From assembly GCA_016209525.1 (NCBI GenBank), contig JACQWK010000362.1, positions 1-37,601 on the forward strand: DNA of 37,601 nt. Direction: 5' to 3'. Of this stretch, positions 1 to 8,245 are shown in pieces. The translations under genes and the position numbers were made by a program. The notes beneath the pieces were generated by a model. It was not told where the DNA came from and searched no databases. It saw only the letters and a program-made list of their open reading frames with translations. Origin of the DNA: Verrucomicrobiota bacterium. Lineage in GTDB: Bacteria > Verrucomicrobiota > Verrucomicrobiia > Limisphaerales > SIBE01. The first letter of the stretch is position 1; every line of letters starts with the position of its first letter.

Positions 1-166
1 ACGGAAAGTAGCACAGAAAACACACAGCCCAACTTTCCCCTAAAGGGAAAGAGGCAACGGTGAAAAGGCGGGGTAAGAGCCCACCGCCCCGAGAGCAATC
101 GAGGGGGCGCGGAAAACCCCATCGGGAGCAAGGCCAAATAGGAAACCGCGGAGTGGCCCGCTCCAC

Positions 167-320
167 GGCCAGAGTAGGGCAGGCTTCCAGCCTGCCCGAA
201 GATTGGGACAAAGTATGCGACGAAGTTTGCGACGGAGCATAGGAACTCAAAATGTCGGATCTCCCAGGACAGTCGCCTCTTTTGTCTCTGGACCGGCAGG
301 ATGCCCGTCCTACTCTGGCC
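167..320. repeat. 154-bp element with inverted ends and terminal hairpins
   Basis: The outer ends GGCCAGAGTAGG (167-178) and CCTACTCTGGCC (309-320) are perfect 12-bp inverted repeats. Just inside the left end is a 9-bp-stem hairpin, GGGCAGGCT-TCC-AGCCTGCCC (177-197). Just inside the right end is a weaker one, GGAC..GGC/GCC..GTCC (about 290-310). The plan of outer ends plus a GTAGGG-led hairpin matches the element at 24515-24693. It looks like a REP/MITE-type non-coding repeat; whether it moves is unknown. Confidence 0.6.
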
Positions 321-425
321 CGGTTTCGGGTATTGGCCGCTCAGACAAATGATTCTCTCCCCCGGCGCGAGTCGGGGCAGACAAAATTCGGCTTACAGCC
401 CTTCCGAAGCCATGAACCGTGGCTT

Positions 426-497
426 CGTAGCCACCGAGGTGACGAGGCGGAGATCTTGGTCATGACCGAAATCCACCGCCTCACGGCGGCGGCTACG
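426..497. repeat. palindromic repeat, family 1 copy A
   Basis: A 72-bp imperfect palindrome. The left arm runs CGTAGCCACCG then GACGAGGCGGA, and the right arm CCGCCTCACG then GCGGCGGCTACG, so the whole can fold into one long hairpin. Over positions 428-475 it matches 18057-18104 at about 35 of 48 bases without gaps, so the two are related copies. The copy at 8076-8147 shares the GAGGCGGA core and the fold. Confidence 0.65.
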
Positions 498-595
498 GTG
501 CATGGATCTACGATGGACCGTTATCGGCTTGGCGTCGCCCACTGATAGTGTGCTTTGCGGCTTGCAGCGGCGTTTCGCGGGATTAACCTGCCGTC

Positions 596-1420
596 GTGGC
601 TTGGTTCACGGACCGACATTATTTTTTGGCGGCCGTAGTCTTCTACGGCATTTGCACGCTCTACGCCGTTTTCCTCTGGCGAAGGGGCTTCCGGCAGCAC
701 AACCGCGTCAGCTATTTCCTGCTCCTGCTAGGGTTTGTCTTCCATACCTTGGCCATCGTCGGCCGCGGATTCTCCTTTTCCCGCTGCCCTGTCAATAATC
801 TCTACGAAGCGATTGCGTTCGTGTCGTGGACGATCGCGGCTTCCTACCTCGTGATCGGCGCTTGGCCGCGCTTTCAATCTCTCGGTGTGTTCGCCGCGCC
901 GATGTTGTTTGGGATTGGGGTGTTCGCCTTGATGCCCGATCTGGATCCTCCTTTCACCGGCAAGCCCCATTTCGTCGGAGGTTGGACCAGTTTTCATGCG
1001 GCCTCCATCTTACTGGCTTACGGTGCGTTTGGGCTAAGCACTGCGGCGGGTTTGATGTACCTGACCCAAGAGCGCGACCTCAAACTGCATCGGCTGCGCG
1101 CCGTTCTCTCGCTGATGCCTCCGATCCAACGGCTGGAGCTCATTGTCACCCGCGTCATGCTGGCGGGGTTCATTCTGCTGACCGTGGGCTTGACGATTGG
1201 CGGCTACAACCTCAAACGCACACAAATTGAGTTTTATCGAAGCGACCCGAAGATTCTTTGGTCGGCCATCGTGTGGATGGTTTATCTTGGGTTGCTGCTG
1301 ATGCGGTGGAAATTTGCGCAAACCGGCCGCCGTTTTGTGTGGGGCGTCGTCGGGACGTTCGCCTTTGTGCTCCTGACGTTCTGGGGCACGAATCTCCTTT
1401 CGGGCATCCACCAGCAATAG
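596..1420 (+). CDS. CcsA/HemX-like cytochrome c assembly membrane protein
   Basis: An integral membrane protein of 274 residues with about eight hydrophobic segments (roughly 8-28, 38-56, 70-90, 95-113, 131-156, 182-203, 220-237 and 247-268). Conserved features of the CcsA/HemX family are visible: the WTSFHA motif at 130-135, a histidine at the end of the second helix (H50), and the C-terminal GTNLLSGIH around 264-272, which resembles the family's usual ending. CcsA proteins present heme for cytochrome c maturation. HemX-type relatives beside hemA are thought to modulate glutamyl-tRNA reductase level. The position just ahead of hemA favours a tetrapyrrole role, but the sequence cannot separate the two. 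The start is GTG with no clear Shine-Dalgarno; no upstream in-frame ATG looks better. A 248-bp gap to hemA contains repeats. Confidence 0.85.
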   Translation: MAWFTDRHYFLAAVVFYGICTLYAVFLWRRGFRQHNRVSYFLLLLGFVFHTLAIVGRGFSFSRCPVNNLYEAIAFVSWTIAASYLVIGAWPRFQSLGVFAAPMLFGIGVFALMPDLDPPFTGKPHFVGGWTSFHAASILLAYGAFGLSTAAGLMYLTQERDLKLHRLRAVLSLMPPIQRLELIVTRVMLAGFILLTVGLTIGGYNLKRTQIEFYRSDPKILWSAIVWMVYLGLLLMRWKFAQTGRRFVWGVVGTFAFVLLTFWGTNLLSGIHQQ

Positions 1421-1475
1421 GAGGACACTCTGGTGGCCGAGTCGATTGATAGTCACTGTCAATATGAGACGCAGG

Positions 1476-1537
1476 CCCCTCACCCCGCCCCTCTCCCCAT
1501 CAGATGGGGAGAGGGTGTCCGCAGCACGGGTGAGGGG
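1476..1537. repeat. palindromic repeat, family 2 copy 1
   Basis: A nested palindrome. The outer arms are CCCCTCACCC (1476-1485) and GGGTGAGGGG (1528-1537). The inner arms CCCTCTCCCC and GGGGAGAGGG form a 10-bp stem around ATCAGAT (1489-1515). It lies between the CcsA-like gene and hemA and might end transcription, though no T-run follows. The same palindrome, interrupted by an insertion, occurs at 19402-19701. Confidence 0.65.
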
Positions 1538-1631
1538 TTTGTCAAGAAGAGGCTTCACAAAGCTTGGTCGTATCTTGGTTGCTCCTTGGAATAAGTTCCA
1601 AACTCGATTGTGCCCGTGCTCGAGACCACAA

Positions 1632-1662
1632 ATCATAGATCATAAATCGTAAATCATAAATC
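1632..1662 (+). repeat. 7-bp tandem repeat upstream of hemA
   Basis: Four and a half units of a heptamer: ATCATAG, ATCATAA, ATCGTAA, ATCATAA, then ATC. It is AT-rich in a GC-rich setting and ends six bases before the hemA ATG. It occupies the place where a ribosome-binding site would lie, and no Shine-Dalgarno is visible there. An unstructured AT-rich leader may help initiation, or the tract may be a neutral microsatellite. Confidence 0.6.
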
Positions 1663-1668
1663 CTCGAC

Positions 1669-2727
1669 ATGCCCATCGTCGTCGTCGGCCTTAGCCACCA
1701 TTCGTCGCCAGTCACCTTCCGAGAGCGGTTCGCGTTCGCGGAAGCGGCGCTGCCGCCGGCTGTGGCTAAGTTGCGAGAGAACGGCGTCGCCGAGGAAGCC
1801 GTGATCCTATCGACGTGCAATCGAGTTGAAATTTACGCCTTCACCCGGCGGGCGGCTCGCGAGGCCGTGGAGTCGATCCAGCGGTTCTTGGCGGATTTCC
1901 ACGAGTGCCGGGAATCGCTCGGCGGCCACCTCTACGGCTTGACCGAACCGCAAAGTCTGGAGCACCTGTTTAAGGTGGCGTCGGGACTCGACTCGATGGT
2001 TCTGGGCGAGACGGAAATTCTTGGCCAGCTCAAGAAGGCCTACGATGTGGCGCTGCAACACAAGCACACTGGCGGCCGCCTCAACAAGGCCTTTCAGAAG
2101 GCCTTCAACGTCGCCAAACAGATTCGAACCGAGACGAACATCCAACGCGGAACGGCCTCCGTGGGCTCCGTGGCCGTGGAGCTGGCGGAAAAGATTTTCT
2201 CCGCCCTCGAGAACCGCGCCGTGATGGTCCTGGGCGCGGGCGACACCAGCGAAAAGACGGCGCGCGCCCTGCTCAGCCGCGGGGCGCGAAGTATCCTCGT
2301 CTCGAACCGGTCGCACGAGCGGGCGGTTGCGCTCGCCCAGCAATTGGGGGGACGGGCCATCCACTTTGAAGCGTGGGCCGAGGAGTTCGAGCGGATCGAC
2401 ATCGTCATCAGCAGCACCGCCGCCCCCCATTACATCCTCGACCGAGCCAAGCTTGCGCCGTTGATGAAGCTTCGCCGGAACCGGCCCTTGCTGCTGATCG
2501 ACATCGCCGTGCCGCGGGATATCGAACCGGAAGTGAACTTCCTCGACAATGTGTACCTCTACAACATCGATGATTTGCAGGCCATCGCTGACGACTGCGT
2601 GCGCCAACGCCAGCAGGAAATTGCCCGGTGCGAGGAAATTATCCGCGAGAAGGCACGGGCGCTCCTGGAAGGACTCGCCCATTTCGCCTTGCCGACCCAA
2701 AAGCCGCCGGCGGAATTGCAGGCCTGA
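1669..2727 (+). CDS. hemA: glutamyl-tRNA reductase
   Basis: Reduces glutamyl-tRNA(Glu) with NADPH to glutamate-1-semialdehyde, the first committed step of tetrapyrrole synthesis by the C5 route; cytosolic. The 352-residue protein has the family's full-length layout. The N-terminal catalytic domain carries the signature LSTCNRVEIY with nucleophile Cys50. A Rossmann NADPH domain begins at VLGAGDTSEKTAR near residue 185. The C-terminal helical dimerisation segment includes the RQRQQEIARCEEII stretch. A GLDSMVLGE motif near residue 106 is also typical. The start is ATG at 1669 right after an AT-rich tandem repeat. hemC follows after 23 bp, so co-transcription is likely. No partner genes hemL or hemB are in the window. 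Confidence 0.97.
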   Translation: MPIVVVGLSHHSSPVTFRERFAFAEAALPPAVAKLRENGVAEEAVILSTCNRVEIYAFTRRAAREAVESIQRFLADFHECRESLGGHLYGLTEPQSLEHLFKVASGLDSMVLGETEILGQLKKAYDVALQHKHTGGRLNKAFQKAFNVAKQIRTETNIQRGTASVGSVAVELAEKIFSALENRAVMVLGAGDTSEKTARALLSRGARSILVSNRSHERAVALAQQLGGRAIHFEAWAEEFERIDIVISSTAAPHYILDRAKLAPLMKLRRNRPLLLIDIAVPRDIEPEVNFLDNVYLYNIDDLQAIADDCVRQRQQEIARCEEIIREKARALLEGLAHFALPTQKPPAELQA

Positions 2728-2750
2728 CCCCATGATTCTGAATCCATCCC

Positions 2751-3770
2751 ATGTCTGCCGATAACCGTCCCATCGTGATCGCCACGCGTGGAAGCGCGCT
2801 GGCCTTGACGCAAACGCACGCAATCCTGGAGGCCTGCAAAGCCGCGTTTCCAAGCGTTCAATTCGAAATCAAGATCCTCAAAACCACCGGCGACAAGCTG
2901 CAAACCGTGCCGGCCACGGCACCGAATCAGCCCGCCAGCAAAGGATTGTTCACAAAAGAACTGGAGGTCGCACTCCTCAACGGCGAGGCCGACCTCGCCG
3001 TGCACAGCCTCAAGGACTTGCCGACAGACCTGCCCGAAGGTCTGGCTTTGGCGGCGGTCACGAAGCGCGAGGACGTCCGCGATGTGCTCATTTATCGCGA
3101 TGCCGAATTTTTTGGCCGCACGGCTGAAGGCCAACGGGTCAAGAGCGGGCTCAAACCCCATGCCACACTTCTTGATTTCGCTCCCGGTTCGACTATCGCC
3201 ACCGGCAGCACCCGGCGCCAGGCTCAAATCCTGGCGGCTCGGCCGGATTTGAAGCTCGTTCCCGTCCGCGGCAACGTGGGCACTCGCTTGCGAAAATTGG
3301 CGGATCGCGCCGAGTACGACGGACTTGTCCTGGCGGCCGCCGGCCTGAACCGGCTCCAGGTTCGCCTGCAGTCGGATGGACGCATGAAAGCCGGCCAGAA
3401 GGCGGGAGGACCGACCGTGGTGCCCGACGGTTTGCTGGCCAGCTACCTTTCGTTGGAAGAAATGTTGCCTTGCGTTGGCCAAGGGGCCATTGGCATCGAG
3501 ACGCGAGCGGGCGATGCCAAAATCGCGGCGATCTGCGAACGACTGAACGATCCTGAAACACAGGCTTGCGTCACGGCCGAGCGCGCCTTTCTCCAATGGA
3601 TGGGGGGAGGCTGCCTGAGTCCGGTGGCGGCCCTCGCACAGATCATAGACGGGGGCTTGCGACTCAAGGCTGTTTCTTTCCGTGATGGAATTGCCCGAAG
3701 AGGAGAGTCCAGCGGAACTCCGGCCGACGCGGCTGCGATTGGCGGCAAACTAGCCCGTGAACTGAAATGA
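2751..3770 (+). CDS. hemC: hydroxymethylbilane synthase (porphobilinogen deaminase)
   Basis: Joins four porphobilinogen molecules into hydroxymethylbilane; cytosolic. The 339-residue protein shows the usual three-domain pattern: the IATRGSALAL start, GLFTKELE, DLAVHSLKDLPT, ATGSTRRQAQ and VRGNVGTRL motifs, and the cofactor-attachment loop MGGGC with Cys288 for the dipyrromethane. It is about 25 residues longer than the E. coli enzyme. The extra sequence lies near residues 118-143 and 206-226 and contains no recognised domain. Its stop overlaps the next start (ATGA at 3767-3770), so translation is probably coupled to cobA-hemD. Confidence 0.97.
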   Translation: MSADNRPIVIATRGSALALTQTHAILEACKAAFPSVQFEIKILKTTGDKLQTVPATAPNQPASKGLFTKELEVALLNGEADLAVHSLKDLPTDLPEGLALAAVTKREDVRDVLIYRDAEFFGRTAEGQRVKSGLKPHATLLDFAPGSTIATGSTRRQAQILAARPDLKLVPVRGNVGTRLRKLADRAEYDGLVLAAAGLNRLQVRLQSDGRMKAGQKAGGPTVVPDGLLASYLSLEEMLPCVGQGAIGIETRAGDAKIAAICERLNDPETQACVTAERAFLQWMGGGCLSPVAALAQIIDGGLRLKAVSFRDGIARRGESSGTPADAAAIGGKLARELK

Positions 3771-5287
3771 AAGGAAACGGAACAGTTTACTTGGTTGGCG
3801 CCGGCCCCGGCGACGCCGGATTGCTCACGTTGCGGGGAGCGGAGTTGTTGGGCCGCGCGGATGTGGTCGTCTATGACGCGTTGGTCAACCCGGAACTGCT
3901 GCGGCTGGCCCCGAACACCGCGGAGATTATTTACGGCGGCAAGCGATCGAAGGACCACGCCATCCCGCAAGGGGATCTGAACGAACTCCTGATTTCCAAG
4001 GCGCGGGAGGGCAAGTGTGTGGTCCGGCTCAAAGGCGGCGATCCCTACATATTTGGGCGCGGCGGCGAAGAGGCCGAACACTTGGCGGCGGCGGAGATTC
4101 CGTTCGAAGTGGTGCCCGGCGTTTCTTCCGTGGTGGCAGCGCCCAACTACGCGGGCATCCCGCTCACTCACCGGGCTCATTGTTCGAGCTACACAGTCGT
4201 GACCGGCCACGAGGAGCCTGCCAAGGAGGAAAGCACAATCGATTGGGCTCAGTTGGCGAAGGTCCAAGGGACGAAAGTCATCCTCATGGGCACGGAACGA
4301 ATCCGTAAAATTGCCGAAGCGCTCGTGGCTCACGGCGTGCCCAAAGAGACTCCGGTGGCCATGGTCCGCTGGGGAACCACGAGCCAACAACAGTCGATTG
4401 AAGGAACCCTTGCCACCATCGCCGACGTGGCCGACCGGAACCAATTCGCGCCCCCTTCCGTGACCGTGATCGGGGAAGTGGTGAAGCTGAGAGGCAAACT
4501 GAATTGGTTCGAAAAGCGCCCGCTCTTTGGCCGGCGAGTGGTCGTGACCCGCACGCGCGAACAGGCCGGCCGGCTTTCCCGGCGGTTGTCGGAACTTGGG
4601 GCCGACGTTCTGGAAATCCCCACCATCAAAATCATTCCGCCCAAGAACAAGATGGATTTGAAAGATGCGGTTCTCGGACTGCATGAATACGACTGGGTGG
4701 TTTTCACGAGTCCGAACGGCGTCACTTGTTTCTTTGAATATTTCTTCAAAGGCTTCGACGATTTGCGCGAAATCGGCGGCGTGCGCATCGCCGCGGTCGG
4801 CCCGGCGACGGCCGCGAAGCTCAAAGAATTGCACCTGCAAGTCGATTTGATGCCGGAGGAATACGTCGCCGCTCGTATCGTGGATGCCTTTGTCAATTAC
4901 CAAAGCGTGGAGAATCTGAAAATCCTGCTGCTGCGCGCCGAGGTGGCCAATCCGGAGCTGCCGAAGGCGCTCGAGAAATTGGGCGCGATTGTCGATGACA
5001 TTGCGTGTTACCAGACCGTCCCCGAGACGGAAGATGTGACAGGCGCGGCGGCAAAACTGGTAGAGCGAGGGGCGGACTGGATCACCTTCACGAGCAGCTC
5101 AACCGTTGAACATTTTCACGAGAGGTTCAATCTGCCGGAACTGCTGAAGAAGTTCTCAGGGCTGCAACTCGCCTCCATCGGCCCCGAAACGAGCAAGACG
5201 CTCAAGGCCCTTGGGCTTGAGCCCAGCATCGAGGCCAGCCCCCACACCATCGACGGCTTGGTCGAAGGCATTGCCAACCACAAATGA
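3767..5287 (+). CDS. cobA-hemD: fused uroporphyrinogen-III C-methyltransferase / uroporphyrinogen-III synthase
   Basis: A bifunctional protein of 506 residues. Residues about 4-243 are a SUMT/CobA methyltransferase: the VYLVGAGPGDAGLLT start, VVRLKGGDPYIFGRGGEE, VVPGVSS and GIPLTHR motifs for S-adenosylmethionine and substrate binding. Residues about 255-500 are a HemD domain, with VVVTRTREQAGRLS, VVFTSPNGV, AAVGPATA, ITFTSSSTVEHF and ASIGPETSKTL. HemD closes and inverts ring D of hydroxymethylbilane; CobA then methylates uroporphyrinogen III twice to give precorrin-2 for siroheme or cobalamin. The fusion is known in several phyla and places the branch-point enzyme on the synthase. Start ATG overlaps the hemC stop by 4 bp. 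Confidence 0.96.
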   Translation: MKGNGTVYLVGAGPGDAGLLTLRGAELLGRADVVVYDALVNPELLRLAPNTAEIIYGGKRSKDHAIPQGDLNELLISKAREGKCVVRLKGGDPYIFGRGGEEAEHLAAAEIPFEVVPGVSSVVAAPNYAGIPLTHRAHCSSYTVVTGHEEPAKEESTIDWAQLAKVQGTKVILMGTERIRKIAEALVAHGVPKETPVAMVRWGTTSQQQSIEGTLATIADVADRNQFAPPSVTVIGEVVKLRGKLNWFEKRPLFGRRVVVTRTREQAGRLSRRLSELGADVLEIPTIKIIPPKNKMDLKDAVLGLHEYDWVVFTSPNGVTCFFEYFFKGFDDLREIGGVRIAAVGPATAAKLKELHLQVDLMPEEYVAARIVDAFVNYQSVENLKILLLRAEVANPELPKALEKLGAIVDDIACYQTVPETEDVTGAAAKLVERGADWITFTSSSTVEHFHERFNLPELLKKFSGLQLASIGPETSKTLKALGLEPSIEASPHTIDGLVEGIANHK

Positions 5288-5347
5288 TTCGACATTCGCC
5301 GAGCCAGCGATGCTCGACGCAGCGCGGCGAAGCCGCAACCAGACTGA

Positions 5348-5423
5348 GTGGGGCTTGACTCCCGTCGAGCCCTGGAATCCTTCCTGGCAAAGAAGTCAGG
5401 GCTCGACGGGAGTCTCGCCCCAC
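5348..5423. terminator. 27-bp inverted repeat between convergent genes, possible bidirectional terminator
   Basis: Arms at 5348-5374 and 5397-5423 match at 25 of 27 positions as inverted repeats; the shared core is ACTCCCGTCGAGCCCTG. The loop is 22 bp. It lies between the cobA-hemD stop (plus) and the 3' end of the minus-strand gene at 5436, where a terminator for both would be expected. No T-run follows either arm, so a classical intrinsic terminator is not shown. It could equally be a dispersed repeat. Confidence 0.45.
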
Positions 5424-5435
5424 CGACGGACGGGT

Positions 5436-6035
5436 TCAGGGCTCCAAGGCTTGCTGGAGCACATGGTCCAAGAAGGCCTCGAATTCGATCTTCTGGATTT
5501 TGCGAAGGATATCTTTCTGAGTGCCGCCCCGCCCGCCCCGTTCCAACTCTTCGCAGGCGTCAACAAAGGCGAAGGGATCCCAGTTCCCGTTCAGAACCAG
5601 CGCTGTGAAGCGCTTTTCCCGGTCGTGTTCGAGCAGCGCGCCGGCACGCGCGGCGATCGCCGAGTAACAAATATGTTTGCCCGCGTGCTGGAACCAGTAC
5701 TTGGAGTTCCAATAATCCGGCTCGCGGCGATGCATGATTGCGTGAAGCAAGCTGCCATCAGCGTTTTCGATACTCTGGGCAATCGCGTGGGCCGCGTCGA
5801 GGTGGTCGTGCCAAAGCAGCAACGTGCCGCGGATCAACTCGCCTGTCCTTTCGGCCAGAATCGTCTCGCCGACCACCGCGCGGATCGCTTCCTCGATCGG
5901 TTCATGCGGCAGTGTTCCGGAGCGGGCTGTCGGCCCAAGTTCAGCCGGTTCCGAAGTGTGGAGAAATCGCCTGAGCTCCTGGAATTCGAACTTTTGATTC
6001 GGCGTCGGCATCGCAATCGCGTCGTCCCATTTCAA
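5436..6035 (-). CDS. conserved hypothetical protein with histidine-rich HDHLD/HRREPDY motifs
   Basis: I do not recognise a named family. The 199-residue protein has no signal peptide or membrane segment. Its middle part looks conserved and functional: WHDHLDAAH at 75-83, then DGSLLHAIMHRREPDYWN at 93-110 and YWFQHAGKHICY at 113-124. The density of His, Asp, Glu and Tyr suggests a metal or ligand site in a helical protein; this is inference. The C-terminal part (about 150-199) is rich in charged helices. The codon pattern favours this strand over the long plus-strand frame opposite. The start could be Met1 or Met9. It is convergent with cobA-hemD and divergent from the LamG gene. Confidence 0.75.
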   Translation of the reverse strand: MKWDDAIAMPTPNQKFEFQELRRFLHTSEPAELGPTARSGTLPHEPIEEAIRAVVGETILAERTGELIRGTLLLWHDHLDAAHAIAQSIENADGSLLHAIMHRREPDYWNSKYWFQHAGKHICYSAIAARAGALLEHDREKRFTALVLNGNWDPFAFVDACEELERGGRGGTQKDILRKIQKIEFEAFLDHVLQQALEP

Positions 6036-6206
6036 ACCAGACGCGCCTGGGTTTCAATCTCAATTCAAAAACAGACTTGTCCTCCGCGCCGCGATTGCTT
6101 ATTCATTTCAGCGCACTGTCCACGATTCCCAAATGACTGATAGCCGCAGCAACAACCGGTCGGTCAACCTTAGAGACAAGCTCAACCCATAGAAGTCAAC
6201 ATTCAT

Positions 6207-8066
6207 ATGCAAAAACAAATCCTTCGATTCCTCGTTCTGATCTGTTCGGGTCTGGCGGCGAACTCCGTTTCGGCGCAGACACTCATGGAATTCAACTTCA
6301 ACGAAGGGACCGGTTCGACGGTGACCAGCAGCGAGGGCAAGCTCGTGGGAACGTTCGTCGGCACGCCCACCTTCTCGAGCGATTCACCCTCGGGTTTGGA
6401 GGGGGATTTTTCGATGCAATTCGCAACCGGTCAGCGAGTGACCGTGCCGGACCCAACGAAGCTCTTGGCGCTGGATACCGCCAACCCGCACTTCACGATC
6501 CAGGCCTGGGTGAAATTTGCGACACCGACCGGGCGTTCGGTATTCTTTTACAATAATGGCCCCGGCGGAGCCGTTTCGGCCTCAGTGTTCACGGACCGGA
6601 CCGCGTATGTCACCACGCTCGGAGTGAAAGATCAGCAATCCAGTGCCACCATCCCGGACGACGGGAAGTGGCATCACATGGCAGTCGTTCATGAAGCGAA
6701 GAAGGAATTCCGGTTCTACATTGATGGCCAGTTGGCGGATACGGTCGCCTACACAGGCAGCACGATTTTCACTCGGACCAATCAGGTCTTCTATATCGGG
6801 GCCGAGCACAATGGCGGACTGCAATACGTCGGGCTGCTCGATCGACTCCGCTACTCGAAGGGCATGTTGGCACCTGAGCAGTTGGACTCTAAGGCAACTC
6901 CGGCAGGGGCCAGACCGAAGGGGGCCGTCTATCTGCCCCCCAAGAGTGGTTGGGCATATATCTTCGAGGGCAATAAGGACACCGCCGGCGATGACGGGTC
7001 AGGATATACATCTTTGGATGGAACTTGGAGCCACGACAACGGCTCAGACACTTGGGATGGATCAAAAATCGGGGGAGATTTGCTGGCCGACGCCTTCGGA
7101 GTTGGCAACGCACCGGGCGGCGTCATGAGCCTTACCGAAGGCGGGGTGACGTTTCTCCGGATGCAGGACACTGGCAATCCGACCGGTTATCAATTCCCAG
7201 ATCCCTACAGCAACCGTAAGCTTTTCTTCGGGCACGACATCACCGCCGAAGGGGCGCCAGACACGTTTCTCGATGATGGAGTGACCTTAACATTCCGCGC
7301 CCGCATACCCACGCCGAAAAAAACTACGGGCCCCCTGGACCAGCTTCATCGAGACGGACAGGCCGCCGCGGGACCTCAGCCGTATCCGGAGGCGGGAGAC
7401 GGCTATTTGGTCAGTGACGGTGGCAAAGGCAATGTGACGATCAAGCAACTCGCCGGCGGGGCTGTCGCGTTTGCCTTAACGCTGCCCGACGACACTTTTG
7501 GCGGTGCTCCGACAGGTACCAAGGCGGCTGTTGCGGGCCTTACTATGAACCGCCTGAACGGCACGGCGATCACGGCTGCCGTTGATTTCGATGACCCAGG
7601 CGAATTGCCCACCGTTAAGTTGGATCCAACCGATTGGCACGAGTTCTGGATCACGATCAAGGCAGACCCGACCGGTGCCGGCAATTACCAGGTCGCGGTC
7701 TATGTCGATGGCTCAACGCAGCCCTCGACTTTCAGTGTGACAGCGGGGGACGGAAACGATTTCACCGGAGTTAGCTATCTGTCGATCGGCGGGAGTCGAA
7801 CAGCGGAAAACTGGGCGTTGGACCTTGATTTTGTGGGATACGCGGTTGGAGCCGAAACGCCATCCGCTTCGCCTCCACCCACTGAAGCTCCCAAATTCAG
7901 TTCGATCGCTCGGCAGGCCACAGGCTTGGTTCTCACCTGGACGGGCGGAGGAACGCTGCAGGTCGCGGACAACGTCCAAGGGCCTTACGCCGATGTCACA
8001 GGCGCAACGAGTCCTCAAACCGTGACACTCTCCGGGGCACAGAAATTCTATCGGATCAAACGGTAA
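6207..8066 (+). CDS. secreted LamG-domain (concanavalin A-like) protein
   Basis: A 619-residue exported protein. Residues 1-24 form a signal peptide ending at SVSAQ. Residues about 27-225 are a LamG/concanavalin A-like fold: FNFNEGTGSTV start, FTIQAWVKF, DGKWHHMAVVHE, FYIDGQLAD and FYIGAEHNGG. The middle (about 245-555) looks like a second beta-sandwich of the same lectin-like class. It contains DWHEFWITIKAD and YQVAVYVDGS, which echo the LamG pattern. The last 40 residues (TLQVADNVQGPY to the terminal FYRIKR) form a short beta-domain common at the ends of exported Verrucomicrobiota proteins. Carbohydrate binding or surface attachment is plausible; no catalytic residues were recognised. ATG start at 6207. 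Confidence 0.85.
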   Translation: MQKQILRFLVLICSGLAANSVSAQTLMEFNFNEGTGSTVTSSEGKLVGTFVGTPTFSSDSPSGLEGDFSMQFATGQRVTVPDPTKLLALDTANPHFTIQAWVKFATPTGRSVFFYNNGPGGAVSASVFTDRTAYVTTLGVKDQQSSATIPDDGKWHHMAVVHEAKKEFRFYIDGQLADTVAYTGSTIFTRTNQVFYIGAEHNGGLQYVGLLDRLRYSKGMLAPEQLDSKATPAGARPKGAVYLPPKSGWAYIFEGNKDTAGDDGSGYTSLDGTWSHDNGSDTWDGSKIGGDLLADAFGVGNAPGGVMSLTEGGVTFLRMQDTGNPTGYQFPDPYSNRKLFFGHDITAEGAPDTFLDDGVTLTFRARIPTPKKTTGPLDQLHRDGQAAAGPQPYPEAGDGYLVSDGGKGNVTIKQLAGGAVAFALTLPDDTFGGAPTGTKAAVAGLTMNRLNGTAITAAVDFDDPGELPTVKLDPTDWHEFWITIKADPTGAGNYQVAVYVDGSTQPSTFSVTAGDGNDFTGVSYLSIGGSRTAENWALDLDFVGYAVGAETPSASPPPTEAPKFSSIARQATGLVLTWTGGGTLQVADNVQGPYADVTGATSPQTVTLSGAQKFYRIKR

Positions 8067-8075
8067 TCGAGCCCC

Positions 8076-8147
8076 GTTGCCGCCCACGTAAGGAGGCGGA
8101 CCTCGGTGTTGTCAACGCTGTCCGCCTCGCAACCCCGGCGGCTATAG
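8076..8147. repeat. palindromic repeat, family 1 copy B
   Basis: An imperfect palindrome with a perfect 9-bp inner stem, GAGGCGGAC (8093-8101) with GTCCGCCTC (8120-8128). The outer arms are weaker: GTTGCCGCC on the left and GGCGGCTATAG on the right. It begins ten bases after the LamG gene stop and could act as its 3' hairpin. It shares core and fold with 426-497 and 18057-18129 but is the most diverged of the three. Confidence 0.55.
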
Positions 8148-8245
8148 CCGTCGGCGCGATTCCCAGACCGGCGTAGGTACGACGGTCATGACCGGGCAAT
8201 TGGGCTTGGTGTGTGTCAGACCCGGTGTTAAACGTGTCGTCCGAT

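Larger units (their letters stand above)
1..595. other. gene-poor leader region with two palindromic repeats
   Basis: No convincing gene is seen in this stretch. The short open frames here are rich in Arg, Pro and Gly, have no recognisable domain and overlap each other on both strands. The sequence is instead occupied by two palindromic elements, at 167-320 and 426-497. A small hairpin lies just before the second (GAAGCCA at 406-412 with TGGCTTC at 420-426). The upstream neighbour lies outside the window, so a 3' end or promoter here cannot be judged. Confidence 0.6.

Noticed and set aside
252..545. 97-codon plus-strand frame near the window start
   Set aside because: It runs through both palindromic repeats and has no recognisable protein features.
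3443..4903. 486-codon minus-strand frame across hemC and cobA-hemD
   Set aside because: It is the mirror of clearly conserved plus-strand enzymes and has no family-like motif of its own.
5211..6140. Long plus-strand open frame of 309 codons opposite the minus-strand gene at 5436-6035
   Set aside because: No domain, odd composition, and it crosses the inverted repeat at 5348; the minus-strand frame has conserved-looking motifs.
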